DNA of 64,000 nucleotides. Origin: Ziziphus jujuba (taxonomy: Eukaryota; Streptophyta; Magnoliopsida; Rosales; Rhamnaceae). Positions 33,717 to 45,422 of this stretch are shown here, piece by piece (the stretch's first letter is position 1; each line of letters begins with the position of its first letter). Where the stretch lies: positions 40,990,001 to 41,054,000 of the forward strand of contig NC_083379.1 of NCBI RefSeq assembly GCF_031755915.1, read 5' to 3'. The notes under the pieces were generated by a model that saw only the letters and a program-made list of their open reading frames with translations, searched no databases and was not told where the DNA came from. Made by a program: the position numbers and the translations under genes.

Positions 33717-36322
33717 TGTAACACCCCGTCCCGAATCATGTCGGAAATTTTTGCACGTTGACCGAGGTTGACTGTTGACCGTTGATCAAGGGGTCAAAAG
33801 TTGACTTTTTGACCCGGTTGGAATTCTAGGTTGACTAAGGTACCGTTACGGAGTACACATTGGCACGAGTTCGTAGACTGGTAGCACGTTGAAAACGGAG
33901 CTACGATTTGAAAGTTTTGAGCAAAACAAGTTGAGGTCCAAACTGTCCAAGGGGTGCCGGAGTTGACTTTTTATTCATGCAAGGTTGAGTGTTGACTCAT
34001 GCATGGTTGTGAAGTGCTCGTCGATACGAGTCCGTAGACTAGCGGCACGTCCGATTTGGACATGTGGTTTGAAAGTTATGGACCTGCAGAGTTTTTTTCA
34101 AATACCGTATTATTTTAATATTATTTTTATACGCGTAACGATGTGCCACGTGTGACTTACTGAAGGTGACCATGTGTCACCATGGTGAAATGCCACATGT
34201 CAACCATGTGTAAAAATCAAATTATTTTTATTATTATTTTAAATAATAATATATTTTTATTTAATTATTTTATTTCATTTTATTCTTCTTTTTCTTTTTC
34301 TTTTTCTTTTTCTTTTCTTTTCCCCACGTGGGAAAACACTTGTTTTTTTTTCTTTTCCTTTTCTTTTCTTTTTTTCCTTCTTCTTCCCCGAGCACCAAAA
34401 CACACACGCAGACAGTTGTTTTTTTTTTTCTCCCTTTCTCTCTCCTTTGACTCTCTCCCTCTCCCTGTTTGACCGGCGTTTCGCCGGATTTCAATCCCCA
34501 GAATGCTACACGCGCCGGCCACCGTCCAAACCCACCACCTCGCGACCTCGGCCACCAAATTTCCCGGCCAGCCGCCGCCGGACGCGCCCAGATCGGGCCG
34601 GCGAAGTCGCGGCGGCGAGGTGAAATTTTTCCGGCGATTCTCGCCGTTTCCGACCAACCTAGCCCGTCCCATACCTCTATCCCACTATTTTCGACCCCTC
34701 TGAGTCCATTTCCAGGGTTAGTTTGCCCAAATTCCCCACCGTTTGAAAGAGCCCTCAAGATCAAAACCGGCCGAAGCTTCCCGACCAAATTCCGGCCACC
34801 TCCGGCGGAATTGGGGTCGATGGAGACCGGATTTGTGATCCTCGTCCCACGAGCTTCGATTCGGTATATCATTCGACCATTTTGGTTAAAGTTTGTGTTT
34901 GACCCCCCGGGTACCGGGTATTATTTACCCGATTAAAATATTAATTGCGTGGTGGATCATGGGTTAATTGCGTGCTCCAGGTGAGTGACCCACCTTTAAA
35001 AATATTTTTGGGGTAATTAATTGTATTTATGTGGTATTAATTTTATATCTGTAAATTGTGCTCATGTGGCGTATTTTAAATACAATCGGAAAAAAAATAT
35101 TATTTTATATATATATTTACCCATTGGTGCTAAATGAAATTTTGGGGTCATTAGAAATTTCCGATTATTATTTTATTGTGATTAAATGATATTTATTACA
35201 CATGAGCAAGTAATTTCAGTAATTGATTGTGTCTGGATTTTATATCATTTTTGGACAATTAATTATGTTTAATTGGTATTTAAATTATGCTCATGTGGTG
35301 CGATTTAATTATGAATTTTATTGTGATTTAATTTATTTATTATACATGAGCAAAGTATGTTTCGGTATTAATTGTACGTGGTTTCAAATATGATTTTTCG
35401 GGCATAATTGGGTTAATATTTTACGAAAATATTTGTTTAAATTTTATAAATTATGCCCGTGGTATTTTTATGGTTGCATTTCGTACTTCGAGAAAATTGT
35501 GGTTTGTTGGTTATCAATGTTTCGTACCGGGTTGTTAAATAAAAATATGTGGGATGGTGTTTTGTGAAAATTTGGTATAATTCCCACGGTAATTTTGGAA
35601 AACGGTACGGTTGGTTATTATTGTTTATTTTTAGACGCACTCATACAGTATTGGTGTTCTGGTGTATGGTGTATGGACACGTGGTAGCACGCGGTTATTA
35701 TGTGGTTTAGCATGCGGTTATTACTTCACCCGTGAGTTGCCATTGGACCGTGGGCAGGCAAGGTTATTGTTGTGCACAGCCGCCCCCCTCCTTGGCCGGG
35801 TGATGGTTGTAGCAGCGGTACTGTCGGGACGCCGAAGTGGCCGTTGTAGGTTTCTCTCTTTAACCCCCCGCCAGTCGGTGCTCAGGACGCTGGGTATCGG
35901 AGGGCATCACCGGTATATGGTGTGGTGCGTCGATGTAAATTGCAAATAATGTTTTAAACCTCAAAGGTGTTCTAAAATTATTTATTATAATTTATTGCAG
36001 TTTATTTATATTAGGGGTATTTATTTGTTTATTTATTGTATAATGCTCTGTATACTGTATTGGATGTGTTGTTTTTATTTATGCACTGGGTTGCTGCTGT
36101 TGTTTTATTTTTGAAGTGCTGCAATTTGTGGAATCAATTTGTAGTTTGCGGGAGGAATAAGGGGATGTTTATAGAAGTGTGTTTTCAGTGCAAGTAATTT
36201 GTGGTAAGTAAATCCCTTAGGGGAGGCTCTGTCGGATTTTCCGTTGGAGGGTCCGGTAGGGTTTCCCTGGGATCAGGGCTTGTCTAGGGTTCCGGAGGAG
36301 GAATTCTGGACGGGTCTTGACA
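33717..36322. mobile_element. Solo LTR, 2.6 kb, probable Ty3-gypsy type
   Basis: Begins TGTAACACCCCGTCC and ends GGACGGGTCTTGACA (TG...CA, short imperfect terminal inversion), with a 5-bp TAAAA duplication on either side. No gag or pol is present, so it is a solo LTR left by recombination. It carries a T/C-rich tract (34270-34460) followed by a GC-rich stretch (34460-34880) that is the most GC-rich part of the window. The length and the TGTAACACCCCG start are typical of plant gypsy LTRs; the family is not determined. ORFs of 130-200 codons inside it are low-complexity and not supported as genes. Confidence 0.9.
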
Positions 36323-36327
36323 TAAAA

Positions 36328-36551
36328 CCTATATTTGGAGGCTAGTAAGCAGTGTATTTATACACTACTAACCCTAATCCTCCTAGGGTTTTATAACGCC
36401 TTTTGCCCAGTTAATGGACTCTTTCTTGTATCTTAATAATCAGTTAAATGAGCTCTATCATTCAATGAGCCAGTTTGGGGATCCTACAGCCCATTATTAG
36501 TTAAGGCTCTTGATTAACGGTCTAGATTGCTTCTGGAGCATAAATCCAACA
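36328..36551 (-). mobile_element. Copia-type LTR, part 2
   Basis: Continuation of the LTR at 33580-33716; collinear with 43304-43527. Its U3 edge (CCAACA on the plus strand) abuts GDSL exon 3 sequence directly, so the element inserted into, or recombined with, a GDSL gene copy. Confidence 0.7.
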
Positions 36552-37402
36552 TTAGCAAGCTACGGAAGTAAAAACTAGGAGATGCAGAGGCACACTCTTT
36601 GCTATCAAGAGCTATTTACTTATTTAGTTTTGGAATCGACGACTACTTATTCCCTTTTGAGACAAACTCCACCATCCATTTCATACCTATTCTGAGGAAC
36701 AATTCATTGAGCTGGTGATACGCAGTATAAACCAAGTCATCAAAGTGTGTACCAGCATACAATATATCCAATATTTCATACATTCTCTATTCAGTGTTCT
36801 ATATTTTTCTTAACTTTAATCATTCCATATATTACATTCATTTTATTTAATAATATAGGTGTTGGAGGAAGGAAATTGTTTTAGGGTGTGTTCCACTCAC
36901 AAGGGTGCTTAAATTAGGGGAAAACAAGGATGTTTTCTCTGAACCAATTACACCGTATGCTGAACTGCACAATAAACAACTTTTCAAGCTCTTCCTAAAA
37001 CTGCAAAGCCACCTCAAGGGGTTCAAATATGTCAATTTTTGAATTTCATACACTAATGGAACAACTTATAAATCATCTTTTAAATATGGTATGCTTACCA
37101 ATGCCAATACATTGCCATTTTTCAATGTAGTTGGTTCATTATTTCCTATTGCTAATTAAAAAAATTAACTGCTGTTTTAATTCCTTGAGAGAGGTTCAAG
37201 AGAAAGTGGCATGCTGTGAAGTGGACCCTACAAAGGAGCTTAAAGATGGGGCTGGTGCAACACGTGTAATAGAGTATTATCTATGTGACAATGTTGGTAA
37301 TTATGTGTTCTTCAACTTTTTTCATGCCGCGTAGAGAGTTTGCAAGCAATTGGCCCAACTAGCTTGGAGATTTTGCAATCTCAAGGCCCTTCTTGAATCT
37401 TA
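36552..37402 (+). pseudogene. GDSL pseudogene A (exons 3-5 only)
   Basis: Exon 3 starts at TTAGCAAGC directly after the copia LTR and runs to ~36745, with block III as FGIDDY (Asn changed to Asp). Exon 4 (~36858-37090) lacks the segment after GGAGGAAGGAAATT, a deletion shared with the copy at 43528. Exon 5 (~37195-37402) is rearranged and has lost the WSGEP segment (GCTTGGAGATTTTGC). Stops occur in every exon, and exons 1-2 are absent. Confidence 0.88.
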
Positions 37403-37432
37403 ATCTTTAATGGAAATGGTTGATTTCACACA

Positions 37433-38456
37433 AATGGTGTGACGGTCCACACATTTGGAATAGCCTAGTGGTATTTTCGTAAATATTTGAAAGTCAGGAT
37501 TTTCGATCTCGGGCCATGGGAATCTCTTCAGAATGTTACTAGAATGGTACAAGTCGAATGGCGGGCCAAAATATGACGGTGTGCTAGAGAAAATCCTATT
37601 ATGATTCCTCGCATAAAGTGGTATATGTTGCTGCTAGAAAGGAAATGGCTAAATAAGCTTTTTAGGGGGGTGGTCCGTGTCTGGCTTTCCACGGCCCCCC
37701 GCTTCGGCTTCGAGCTTGGGCTAAGCAAGCCTCCCATGGGTGACGGTAAGTCATGGGGCGGGCATAATGTGCCACGGAGGTGGTCTTATGTCTCCGAGGG
37801 ACAGGGAGTCCAGAGGACAGTACCAGTAGGCGCTACGAGCTGTTATTCTGCATCACTCTTGTGCCAAAGGCCAAGTGTAGCATTCATTATGCTTTTTTCT
37901 ATCGGCTATGCTAAAGTCACATGTAGGCCTTTGTTATAAAGGGTCAGAAGCTAGTAGGCACGGATGGGGTGACACCGCGCCATCGTGTGGCATTCTTATG
38001 TGGGTTTCGGATCTTATGTTACTACTTTGGATAGCATGTTGTCACGATGTGATGTGCATACACCAAGGTCATGTGCTATTCGGGATGTGCATGGACCAAG
38101 GCCCGAATGGAGAGCTGGGTTACTAGCTAGATCTTGGCACAAGGTCGAGCTGCAAGCTACCGAATGGGCATGAGGCCATCGGGCTAGCTTATTAGGCGGC
38201 ATGAGCCTTGACGACTATGAGAACCTATAGATGGGGCGAGCCTCTTGGAAAAGAGCCTTGATGCCGGGAAGCAATCATAATAGCCTACGGCGAGAATCTC
38301 GAGAGTAGTTCTCATCAGTGAACTTTAAAGGCGTAGGATTGATATCAGATGGATTGATATATGAACTCAGATAGTGTAAAGGCTGACCTTAACTATAGAG
38401 TCTTGGCGTCGCACGATCTATTTCTGCTGCTTAAATTGTAGGACCGTGACACATGG
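37433..38456. mobile_element. Solo LTR, ~1.0 kb, copy A, with target duplication
   Basis: The LTR proper is 37438-38451. It begins TGTGACGGTCCACAC and ends GGACCGTGACA, with the flanking 5-mer AATGG on the left and CATGG on the right (one substitution). It sits in the 3' flank of GDSL pseudogene A and has no internal coding domain. The orthologous insertion is in the duplicate segment at 44416-45417, so it predates the segmental duplication. Confidence 0.85.
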
Positions 38457-39855
38457 CATGATAGCAATGCTTCTCTTCCTTTTCCCTTTTCTCAAAATTT
38501 TGGTACCACAAATAAATGTCTTTACAATCTCTAGTTGTAAATATATATACCTTGAATTGCAAAACTGAATAAAGGAATTTTTATCTTTTTTTTTTTTTTT
38601 TAGGTGGTTTTGATTGTTAGAGAAACAATTTCAAAACCAATAATTAAGATTTATGGAAAAGATATTTATTAGTTCAAATTTTCCCATAACTGGTAATAGT
38701 ACAATTTGTAAAACTCTATAACCATATATGAAACTGTGAAACCTTTGCACCTTTTAGCTTCATTTCCAACAAGAAACTTTTCTTCCATTGTGAAGCACAG
38801 CCACATTGTTTTAGTGGTAAAACTGTAGCATAAAATTCAGCTATATACTATAACATATGAATAGATTCGTAGGAACTAAAAAATAGCACCATATCTTGTA
38901 AAGTTGTCTTCTACATGGCACCTGAAGAATGGAAATAAAAAAGTGCTACTAAATCCGTAAAAAGATCGACTACATATAAATGACTTTCTATCAAAATTTG
39001 AGGATAAAGAGTATAATTTGCATTTCTAGTTGTGTAAATATTCAAAGCTTTTTAGTTTTCACCAGTTGAACCGTGGCTTCTCAATCGCCATATTATATGT
39101 AGTTGTCAAAAAACTGATCAATAGGAAAAACAAAATTTGTAAGCCTATTTTATTATGGTGACAGTGAACCGGACAGCAAAGGCTAACAAGCCACATTTTC
39201 CATACAAATCCAGTTTAATTATTTTCTTCTTCTTTATTTATTTGGTTTTTGCGCCGTTTACCAAGAAATATATGTATATATATATATATATATATATAGA
39301 TGTTCTTTGACTCAGAATCAAGTACATATTTTATATATCGTCTAAATATTATTACGATTTATGACATTTCCTTCCGTGAGACAAATATATATTATTGAAA
39401 AGTCTAAATCATACACAAATTATAAAAAAATCAATGCAAATTCTGCTCATATCTTTTCTCAAAATCCGAGCTAGCATATTCTGAAGCCACATCATATACT
39501 TTTTAATTCTATCCAATTATTATATAATGGAATTTTACTTATTTTGTCAAACAAGGATTGGAAACTATAAACATGTGGGAAATATCTATCTCAATTTATG
39601 TTAGAGAAATTCGTCATTAATGATGTTAGAATGCAACCGACTTAATCATTCTTTGTTTTTTATTCAATTCAATTTTCAAACATAGTCCCAATGCTATGCT
39701 TGATTAATTAATTGATTAACAAGTAGATTAATCAATTGAAAGGTACACATACCGAATTTGAGAGAGAAGAGAGTGCTGACCCAGCTCTATATATCAAGGT
39801 AAATTCAATATAGCACATAGTTGTAGCAGAGAAGAGAATAGGCAGTCTCTATGTA
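38457..39855. other. Spacer and promoter upstream of GDSL gene 4
   Basis: Contains array 3' flank, a conserved spacer block (38755-39045), a (TA)n tract (39273-39298) and, just upstream of the gene, the shared core promoter GTGCTGACCCAGC + TCTATATAT (TATA box 39786-39794). Confidence 0.6.
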
Positions 39856-40135
39856 ATGGCAAAGTTAAACCTTATAAACATTTATCTATTTATTTTTTGC
39901 ATAAGTCTTTTCAATTTTCAAACAAAATGCTTCGATGAAAGTTCTTGGCTTTACAAAAAGCAAGCAGCCTTATTCATATTTGGGGGTTCACAGTTTGATG
40001 CTGGAAATAACAACTACATCAACACTACTATTGGCAAGGCTAATTATTGGCCATATGGGGAAACCTTCTTCCACTACCCAACAGGCAGATTCTGTGATGG
40101 CCGTCTAGTTCCAGATTTCCTTGGTAAACACACAA

Positions 40136-40223
<88 letters not shown>

Positions 40224-42083
40224 GTATGTGTATATATATATAGATAGATGTATAGCTAAGATCAAATAAAGTCTTAAATATGAGCACTATTATGAGATCT
40301 TCCTTTTTCAGTTTTTAAATCGTATAAAAAATTAAAATTTAAAATTATATTTATTAATTATTGGTTCCCGATAAAATTCATTTTTTATAAATAAGATTTT
40401 AAAATGTTACTAAATTCATATTTAATAAGTTTTTGAAATTTAAACCAAAATTTTTGATGTAATCTAATAATCACAATTATAAATTGACTCATTTTATTGA
40501 AATAAGGTTGACCTTCCTTAAATTTGACTGTATATATATATATATATATATATTTAAATATATACATAAATATTTTGTTGGGTGTCTAGCTCTCAATTAC
40601 GTATAATTTGTATAGTATATCACTCATATTACATGTAATCAAGCGCTAACTATTTTGAACTTATGACACTCAATAGATAAAATTTTATGTGGACATATTT
40701 ATATATAACTTAATTTCTTTGATGCAGCTCAGTATGCAAAGTTGCCGTTCATTCCACCATATCTACTCCCTCGTAAGTCGTAACAAGTTATTTATAAATG
40801 GGGTGAATTTCGCATCAGCAGGAGCTGGTGCTCTCGTTGAAACTCGGAAAGGATCGGTAAATTTCTTTATCAGGGTTCTCTACTAAGGTCTAGAGGCATA
40901 AATGAAAAAAATTAAATATATATCATGTTTATCAATAATATATTAATATCTTCAAGCATATTACAAATATTCCTATCTTAATTAACAAGGATCTATCCAA
41001 AAAAAAAAAAAAATATCTTAATTAACAAGGAGAAAAAAAATTTCGTTTGTAATGAAAACTAAGTATCTGATCCCATTTTTTTCAGGTGATAGACCTTCAA
41101 ACTCAACTTGGTTATTTCAAGAACATTAGTAGGGTACTGAGGGAGAAACTAGGAGATACAGAGGCCGAAGCTTTGCTTTCAAAAGCCGTTTACTTGTTTA
41201 GTGTTGGAGGCAACGACTAGTTATTTCCTTTTCAGACAAACTCGAGCGTCCTTTATACCTATTCTGTCGAGCAATTTGTAGGGCAGCTGATAGGCAATAT
41301 AACCCAAGTCATCAAAGTATGTACCAACATCCTATGAATCCCATATTTGATACATATATAAATGATATTTGTTACATTTCCTATTTAATATTCTAAATTT
41401 TTTCTGAAAGGTTTCTTTCCTAAAAATTCTATTAAATTTGTTTTTGATGTGTTCAGGAAATATATGAGGTTGGAGGAAGGAAACTTAGGTTTCCAAGTCT
41501 GTGGCCTTTAGGGTGTGCGCCATTCTCAAGGACAACGGAACCTGAAGGGGAAAACAAGTGCTTTGAACCAGTTACACCATATGTTGACTTGCACAATATA
41601 GAGATTTCCAAAGTCCTCCAAAAACTGCAAAGTGACCTCAAGGGATTCAAATATTCAATTCCTGAATTTCACACACTTATGGGAGATATTATCAATCATC
41701 CTTCTAAATATGGTATCTCTAAATACCAATTACATTTCTTAGTTTAGTCATAGTACATAATTTAATTTCTTCTACCAAAAGAAAACGTACATATATAATA
41801 TCCATTGCTAATTTAAATAATTTGTTGATTTTCTTTGTTTTGTTAAGGTTTCAAGGAAGGGCAGGTAGCATGATGTGGCAGTGGACCCTACAGAGGAATT
41901 TGGAGCTGTGGTGGACGGAGAGGTGTAACTGAGTATTATCTATGTGACAATGTTAGTGAATATGTGTTCTTCGACTCTTCTCATCCCACTGAAAGGGCCT
42001 ACGGGCTATTGGCCCAACTGGCTTGGAGTGGAGAGCCTAATCTGACTGGGTCTTACAATCTTAAAGCACTTTTTGAATCCTAA
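39856..42083 (+). pseudogene. GDSL esterase/lipase 4 (full-length, inactivated)
   Basis: Exons correspond to 39856-40123, 40728-40856, 41086-41316, 41457-41712 and 41848-42083, with splice sites intact. Four lesions are visible against its twin at 46782. (1) Block I reads FGGSQFD, so Asp of GDS is Gly. (2) A 7-bp GTAAGTC insertion in exon 2 (~40773) shifts the frame and also creates a GTAAGT splice-donor-like site. (3) TAG at 41218-41220 replaces Tyr right after GGND. (4) TGA at 41871-41873 replaces a conserved Cys of exon 5. No full-length enzyme can be made. The core promoter with its TATA box is intact, so a non-coding transcript is possible. Confidence 0.95.
40127..40222. repeat. (CA)n(TA)n microsatellite at the intron 1 donor, gene 4
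   Basis: The repeat starts three bases into the intron (GTAAACACACA...) and continues as ~30 TA units. The same donor-adjacent position carries a short CA run in gene 6 and a long one in gene 5. Confidence 0.85.
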
Positions 42084-43064
42084 TCTTTAATGGAAATGGT
42101 TGTTTTTCACAGCATGGCTTTGATGGATGGCTTGGCTCTTCCATTTCCTTCCTTTCAAAGTTTTAGTATCACAAATAATATATCTAGCATATATTGATTG
42201 GTCATGTAGAATAAACTCAACCAAATGTTTGAACCTTGACAATCAAAACCTATTTAAGGCAGTTTGACCTGTTTTATAAGCAGTTTGGATTGTTAAAGAC
42301 AATTAAACAACCAGTATTTAAAATGATATCTATGAGTTCAAATTTCATTTGTCATAATTGATAATAGTGGAATTTGTAAAGCTCTATAACAATATATAAA
42401 TCTCTGCAACCTTTTGTACCTTTCAGCTTCATTTCCAGCAAGCAACTTATCGTCTATTGTCTAGCACAGCCAAATTGTTTTAGTGACAAAAACTTTAGCA
42501 CACAGTGCATCTCTATATCATATGTGAATAAAATTTATATGTACAAACCAATAAATACACTATATCGTGTAAAGTTTTCTATAAGGAACCGAAAAATTGG
42601 AAATGAAAAGCACCAACTAAAACTGAGAAGATATCGACTATGTATAAATGACTCGGGCTATCGAATTTTGAAAATAAAAGAGTATAATTTGCATCTCTAG
42701 TTGTGTAAATATTCAAAGCATATTGCTTTTTAGTTTTCAAGATTTCAAACAGGGCTTCTCAAATCCTCATATATAGTTGACAATGATAAAAACTGATAAA
42801 GCGGAAAAATACAATCTGCAAGTGTAATAATATTATAGTAATTGTGCACCCGGACAGCAATTGCTAAGAAACCACATACGTTTTCCTACAAATCCAGTTA
42901 TATTCATTTCTACTTCTTTATTGATTTTGTTTTTGCTTTGGTGTTATTGGATAAGCAAGTAAAGACTAAACAGGCATATTACATGCATTTTACACATTTC
43001 TTTTAACAATAATAAACATATATATACATATACATATAGATGTTCTTTGACCTAAAAATGGAGC

Positions 43065-43103
<39 letters not shown>

Positions 43104-43163
43104 TTAGAATGAATAGAAAAACATTTTCTATTCACTCTAAAACATTTTCTATTGGAGGTTCTG
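42084..43163. other. 3' flank of gene 4 to duplication junction
   Basis: Array-type 3' flank with the conserved spacer block (42425-42725) and a (TA)n tract at 43069-43096. It ends at GAATAGAAAAACATTTTCTATT next to the copia LTR. No gene. Confidence 0.6.
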
Positions 43164-43527
43164 TGTGTGGGCGCACCTGATCACAAAAGAAACAAGAAGA
43201 TTAATCTGAAAAACACTTTAAAACTTATCGTTTCTGTTTTTCTCTCAAGATGTTTTTAATTCTCTACTGAGATTCTCAATCTCTAGAAAATAATACGTAA
43301 AAACCTATATTTGGAGGCTAGTAAGTAGTGTATTTATACACTGCTAATCCTAATTCTCCTAGGATTTCATAACACCTTAGGCCCAATTAATGGGCTCTTT
43401 TTTGTATCTTAATAATCAGTTAAGTGGGCTCTATCATTTAATGAGCTAGTTTGGGGATCTTACGGCCCATTATTAGTTAAGGCTCTTGATCAACGGTTTA
43501 GATTGCTTCTGGAGTATAAATCCAACA
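43164..43527 (-). mobile_element. Copia-type LTR, unit B (uninterrupted)
   Basis: 364 bp. On the minus strand it runs from TGTTGGATTTAT (43527) through TAGTGTATAAATACACT to GTGCGCCCACAC. It is the intact counterpart of 33580-33716 plus 36328-36551 and abuts GDSL exon 3 at its U3 end. No retrotransposon body is attached in this copy; the left edge coincides with the duplication junction. Confidence 0.75.
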
Positions 43528-44381
43528 TTAGCAAGCTACTGAAGCAGAAACTAGGAGATGCAGAGGCATACTCTTTGTTGTCAAGAGCTATTTACTTATT
43601 TAGTTTTGGAATCAACGACTACTTATTCCCTTTTGAGACAAACTCCACCATCCATTTCATACCTATTCTGAGGAACAATTCATTAAGCTGGTGATGGGCA
43701 GCATAAACCAAGTCATCAAAGTGCGTACTAGCATACAATATATCCAATATTTCATACATTCTCTATTCAGTGTTCTACATTTTTCTTAACCTTAATCATT
43801 CCATATATTACATTCATTTTATTTAAGAAATATAGGTGTTGGAGGAAGGAAATTTTTTTAGGGTGTGTTCCACTCACAAGGGTGCTTAGATTAGGGGAAA
43901 ACAAGGATGCTTGCTTTGAACCAAGTACACCATATGCTGAACTACACAATAAACAACTTTTCAAGCTCTTCCTAAAACTGCAAAGCAACCTCAAGGGGTT
44001 CAAATATGTCAATTTTTGAATTTCATACACTAATGGAACAACTTATAAATCATCCTTCTAAATATGGTATGCTTACCAATGCCAATACATTGCCATTTTT
44101 TAATGTAGTTGGTTCATTATTTCCTATTGCTAATTAAAAAAATTAACTGCTGTTTTAATTCCTTGTGAAAGGTTCAAGGGAAAGTGGCATGCTGTGAAGT
44201 GGATCCTACAAAGGAGCTTTAAGATGGGGCTGGTACTACACATGCAATAGAGTATTATCTAAGTGACAATGTTGGTAATTATGTGTTCTTCAACTCTTTT
44301 CATGCCGTGTAGAGAGTCTGCAAGCAATTGGCCCAACTGGCTTGGAGATTTTGCAATCTCAAACCCCTTCTTGAATCTTAG
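43528..44381 (+). pseudogene. GDSL pseudogene B (exons 3-5 only)
   Basis: Twin of 36552-37402. Exon 3 (43528-43721) keeps FGINDY, exon 4 (~43838-44069) has the same internal deletion, and exon 5 (~44172-44381) is rearranged with TAA and TAG stops. It has no exons 1-2 and no promoter of its own other than the adjacent LTR, which reads away from it. Confidence 0.88.
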
Positions 44382-44410
44382 TCTTTAATGGAAATGGTTG
44401 ATTTCACACA

Positions 44411-45422
44411 CATGGTGTGACGGTCCACACATTTGGAATAGCCTAGTGGTATTTTTGTAAATATTTGAAGATCGGGATCTTTGATCTCGAGCCATGGGAA
44501 TCTCTTAAGAATGTCACTACAATGGTGCAAGTCGAATGGCGGGCCAAAATATAAAGGTTTGCTAGAGAAAACCCCATTATGATTCCATACACAAAGTGAT
44601 ATCTGTTGTTGCTAGAAAGGAAATGGCTAAATAAGCTCTTTAGGGGGGTGGTCCGTGTCTAGCTCTCCATGGCCCCCCGCTTTGGCTTCGAGCTTGGGCT
44701 AAGCAAGCCTCCCATGGGTGACAGTAAGCCATGGGGCAGGCATAACATGCCACGGAGATGGTCTTATGTCTTCGAGGGACAGGGAGTCCCGAGGACAATA
44801 CCAGTAGACGCTATGAGCTGTTATTGTGCGTCACTCTTGTGCCAAAGGCTGAGTGTAGCATTTGTTATACTGTTTCCTATTGGCTATGCTAAAGTCATGC
44901 GTAGGCTTTTGTTATAAAGGGTCGGAATCTAGTAGGCATGGATGGGGTGACACCGTGCCATCGTGTGGCATTCCTATATGGGTTTTGGATCTTATGTTAC
45001 TACTTTGGATGGCATGTTGGCACGATGTGATGTGCATACACCAAGATCATGTGCTATTCGGGATGTGCATGGATCAAGACTAGAATGGAGAGCTGTGTTA
45101 CTGGCTAGATCTTGGCATAAGGTCGAGCTTCAAGTTACCGAATGGGCATGAGGCCATCGGGCTAGCTTATTAGGCGGCATGAGCCTTGATGACTATGAGA
45201 ACCTATAGATGGGGTGAATGTCTTAGCAAAGAGCCTTGATGCCGGTCGCCTACGTGCGAGACTCGCGAGAGTAGTTCATGTCAGTGAACCTCAAAAGCAT
45301 ACGATTGATATCAGATGGGTCGATATATGAATTCAGATAGTGAAAAGGTTGGCCTTGACTATAGAGTCTTGGTGCTGCACTGTCTATTTCCGCTGCTTAA
45401 AATGTAGGATTGTGACACATGG
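44411..45422. mobile_element. Solo LTR, ~1.0 kb, copy B, with perfect target duplication
   Basis: The LTR is 44416-45417 (TGTGACGGTCCACAC to ATTGTGACA), flanked by CATGG on both sides (44411-44415, 45418-45422). It is the counterpart of the copy at 37438. Confidence 0.88.

Noticed and set aside
34270..34936. ORFs of 130-200 codons on both strands
   Set aside because: They lie within the solo LTR and come from T/C-rich and GC-rich low-complexity sequence.
35662..35949. 95-codon plus-strand ORF
   Set aside because: Inside the same solo LTR; no domain, and solo LTRs do not normally encode proteins.
37195..37340. Possible working exon 5 in pseudogene A
   Set aside because: The frame ends at TAG and the segment after the catalytic His is rearranged. 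The same is true in the twin at 44172.
37601..38202. ORFs of 60-112 codons within the ~1.0-kb insertion and its twin at 44669-45151
   Set aside because: They belong to solo LTR sequence, differ in frame between the two copies and carry no recognisable domain.
40105..40287. ORFs through (CA)n(TA)n tracts (also 47000-47209, 19248-19592 and 54899-55081)
   Set aside because: Dinucleotide repeats translate into Tyr-Ile or Thr-His runs without meaning.
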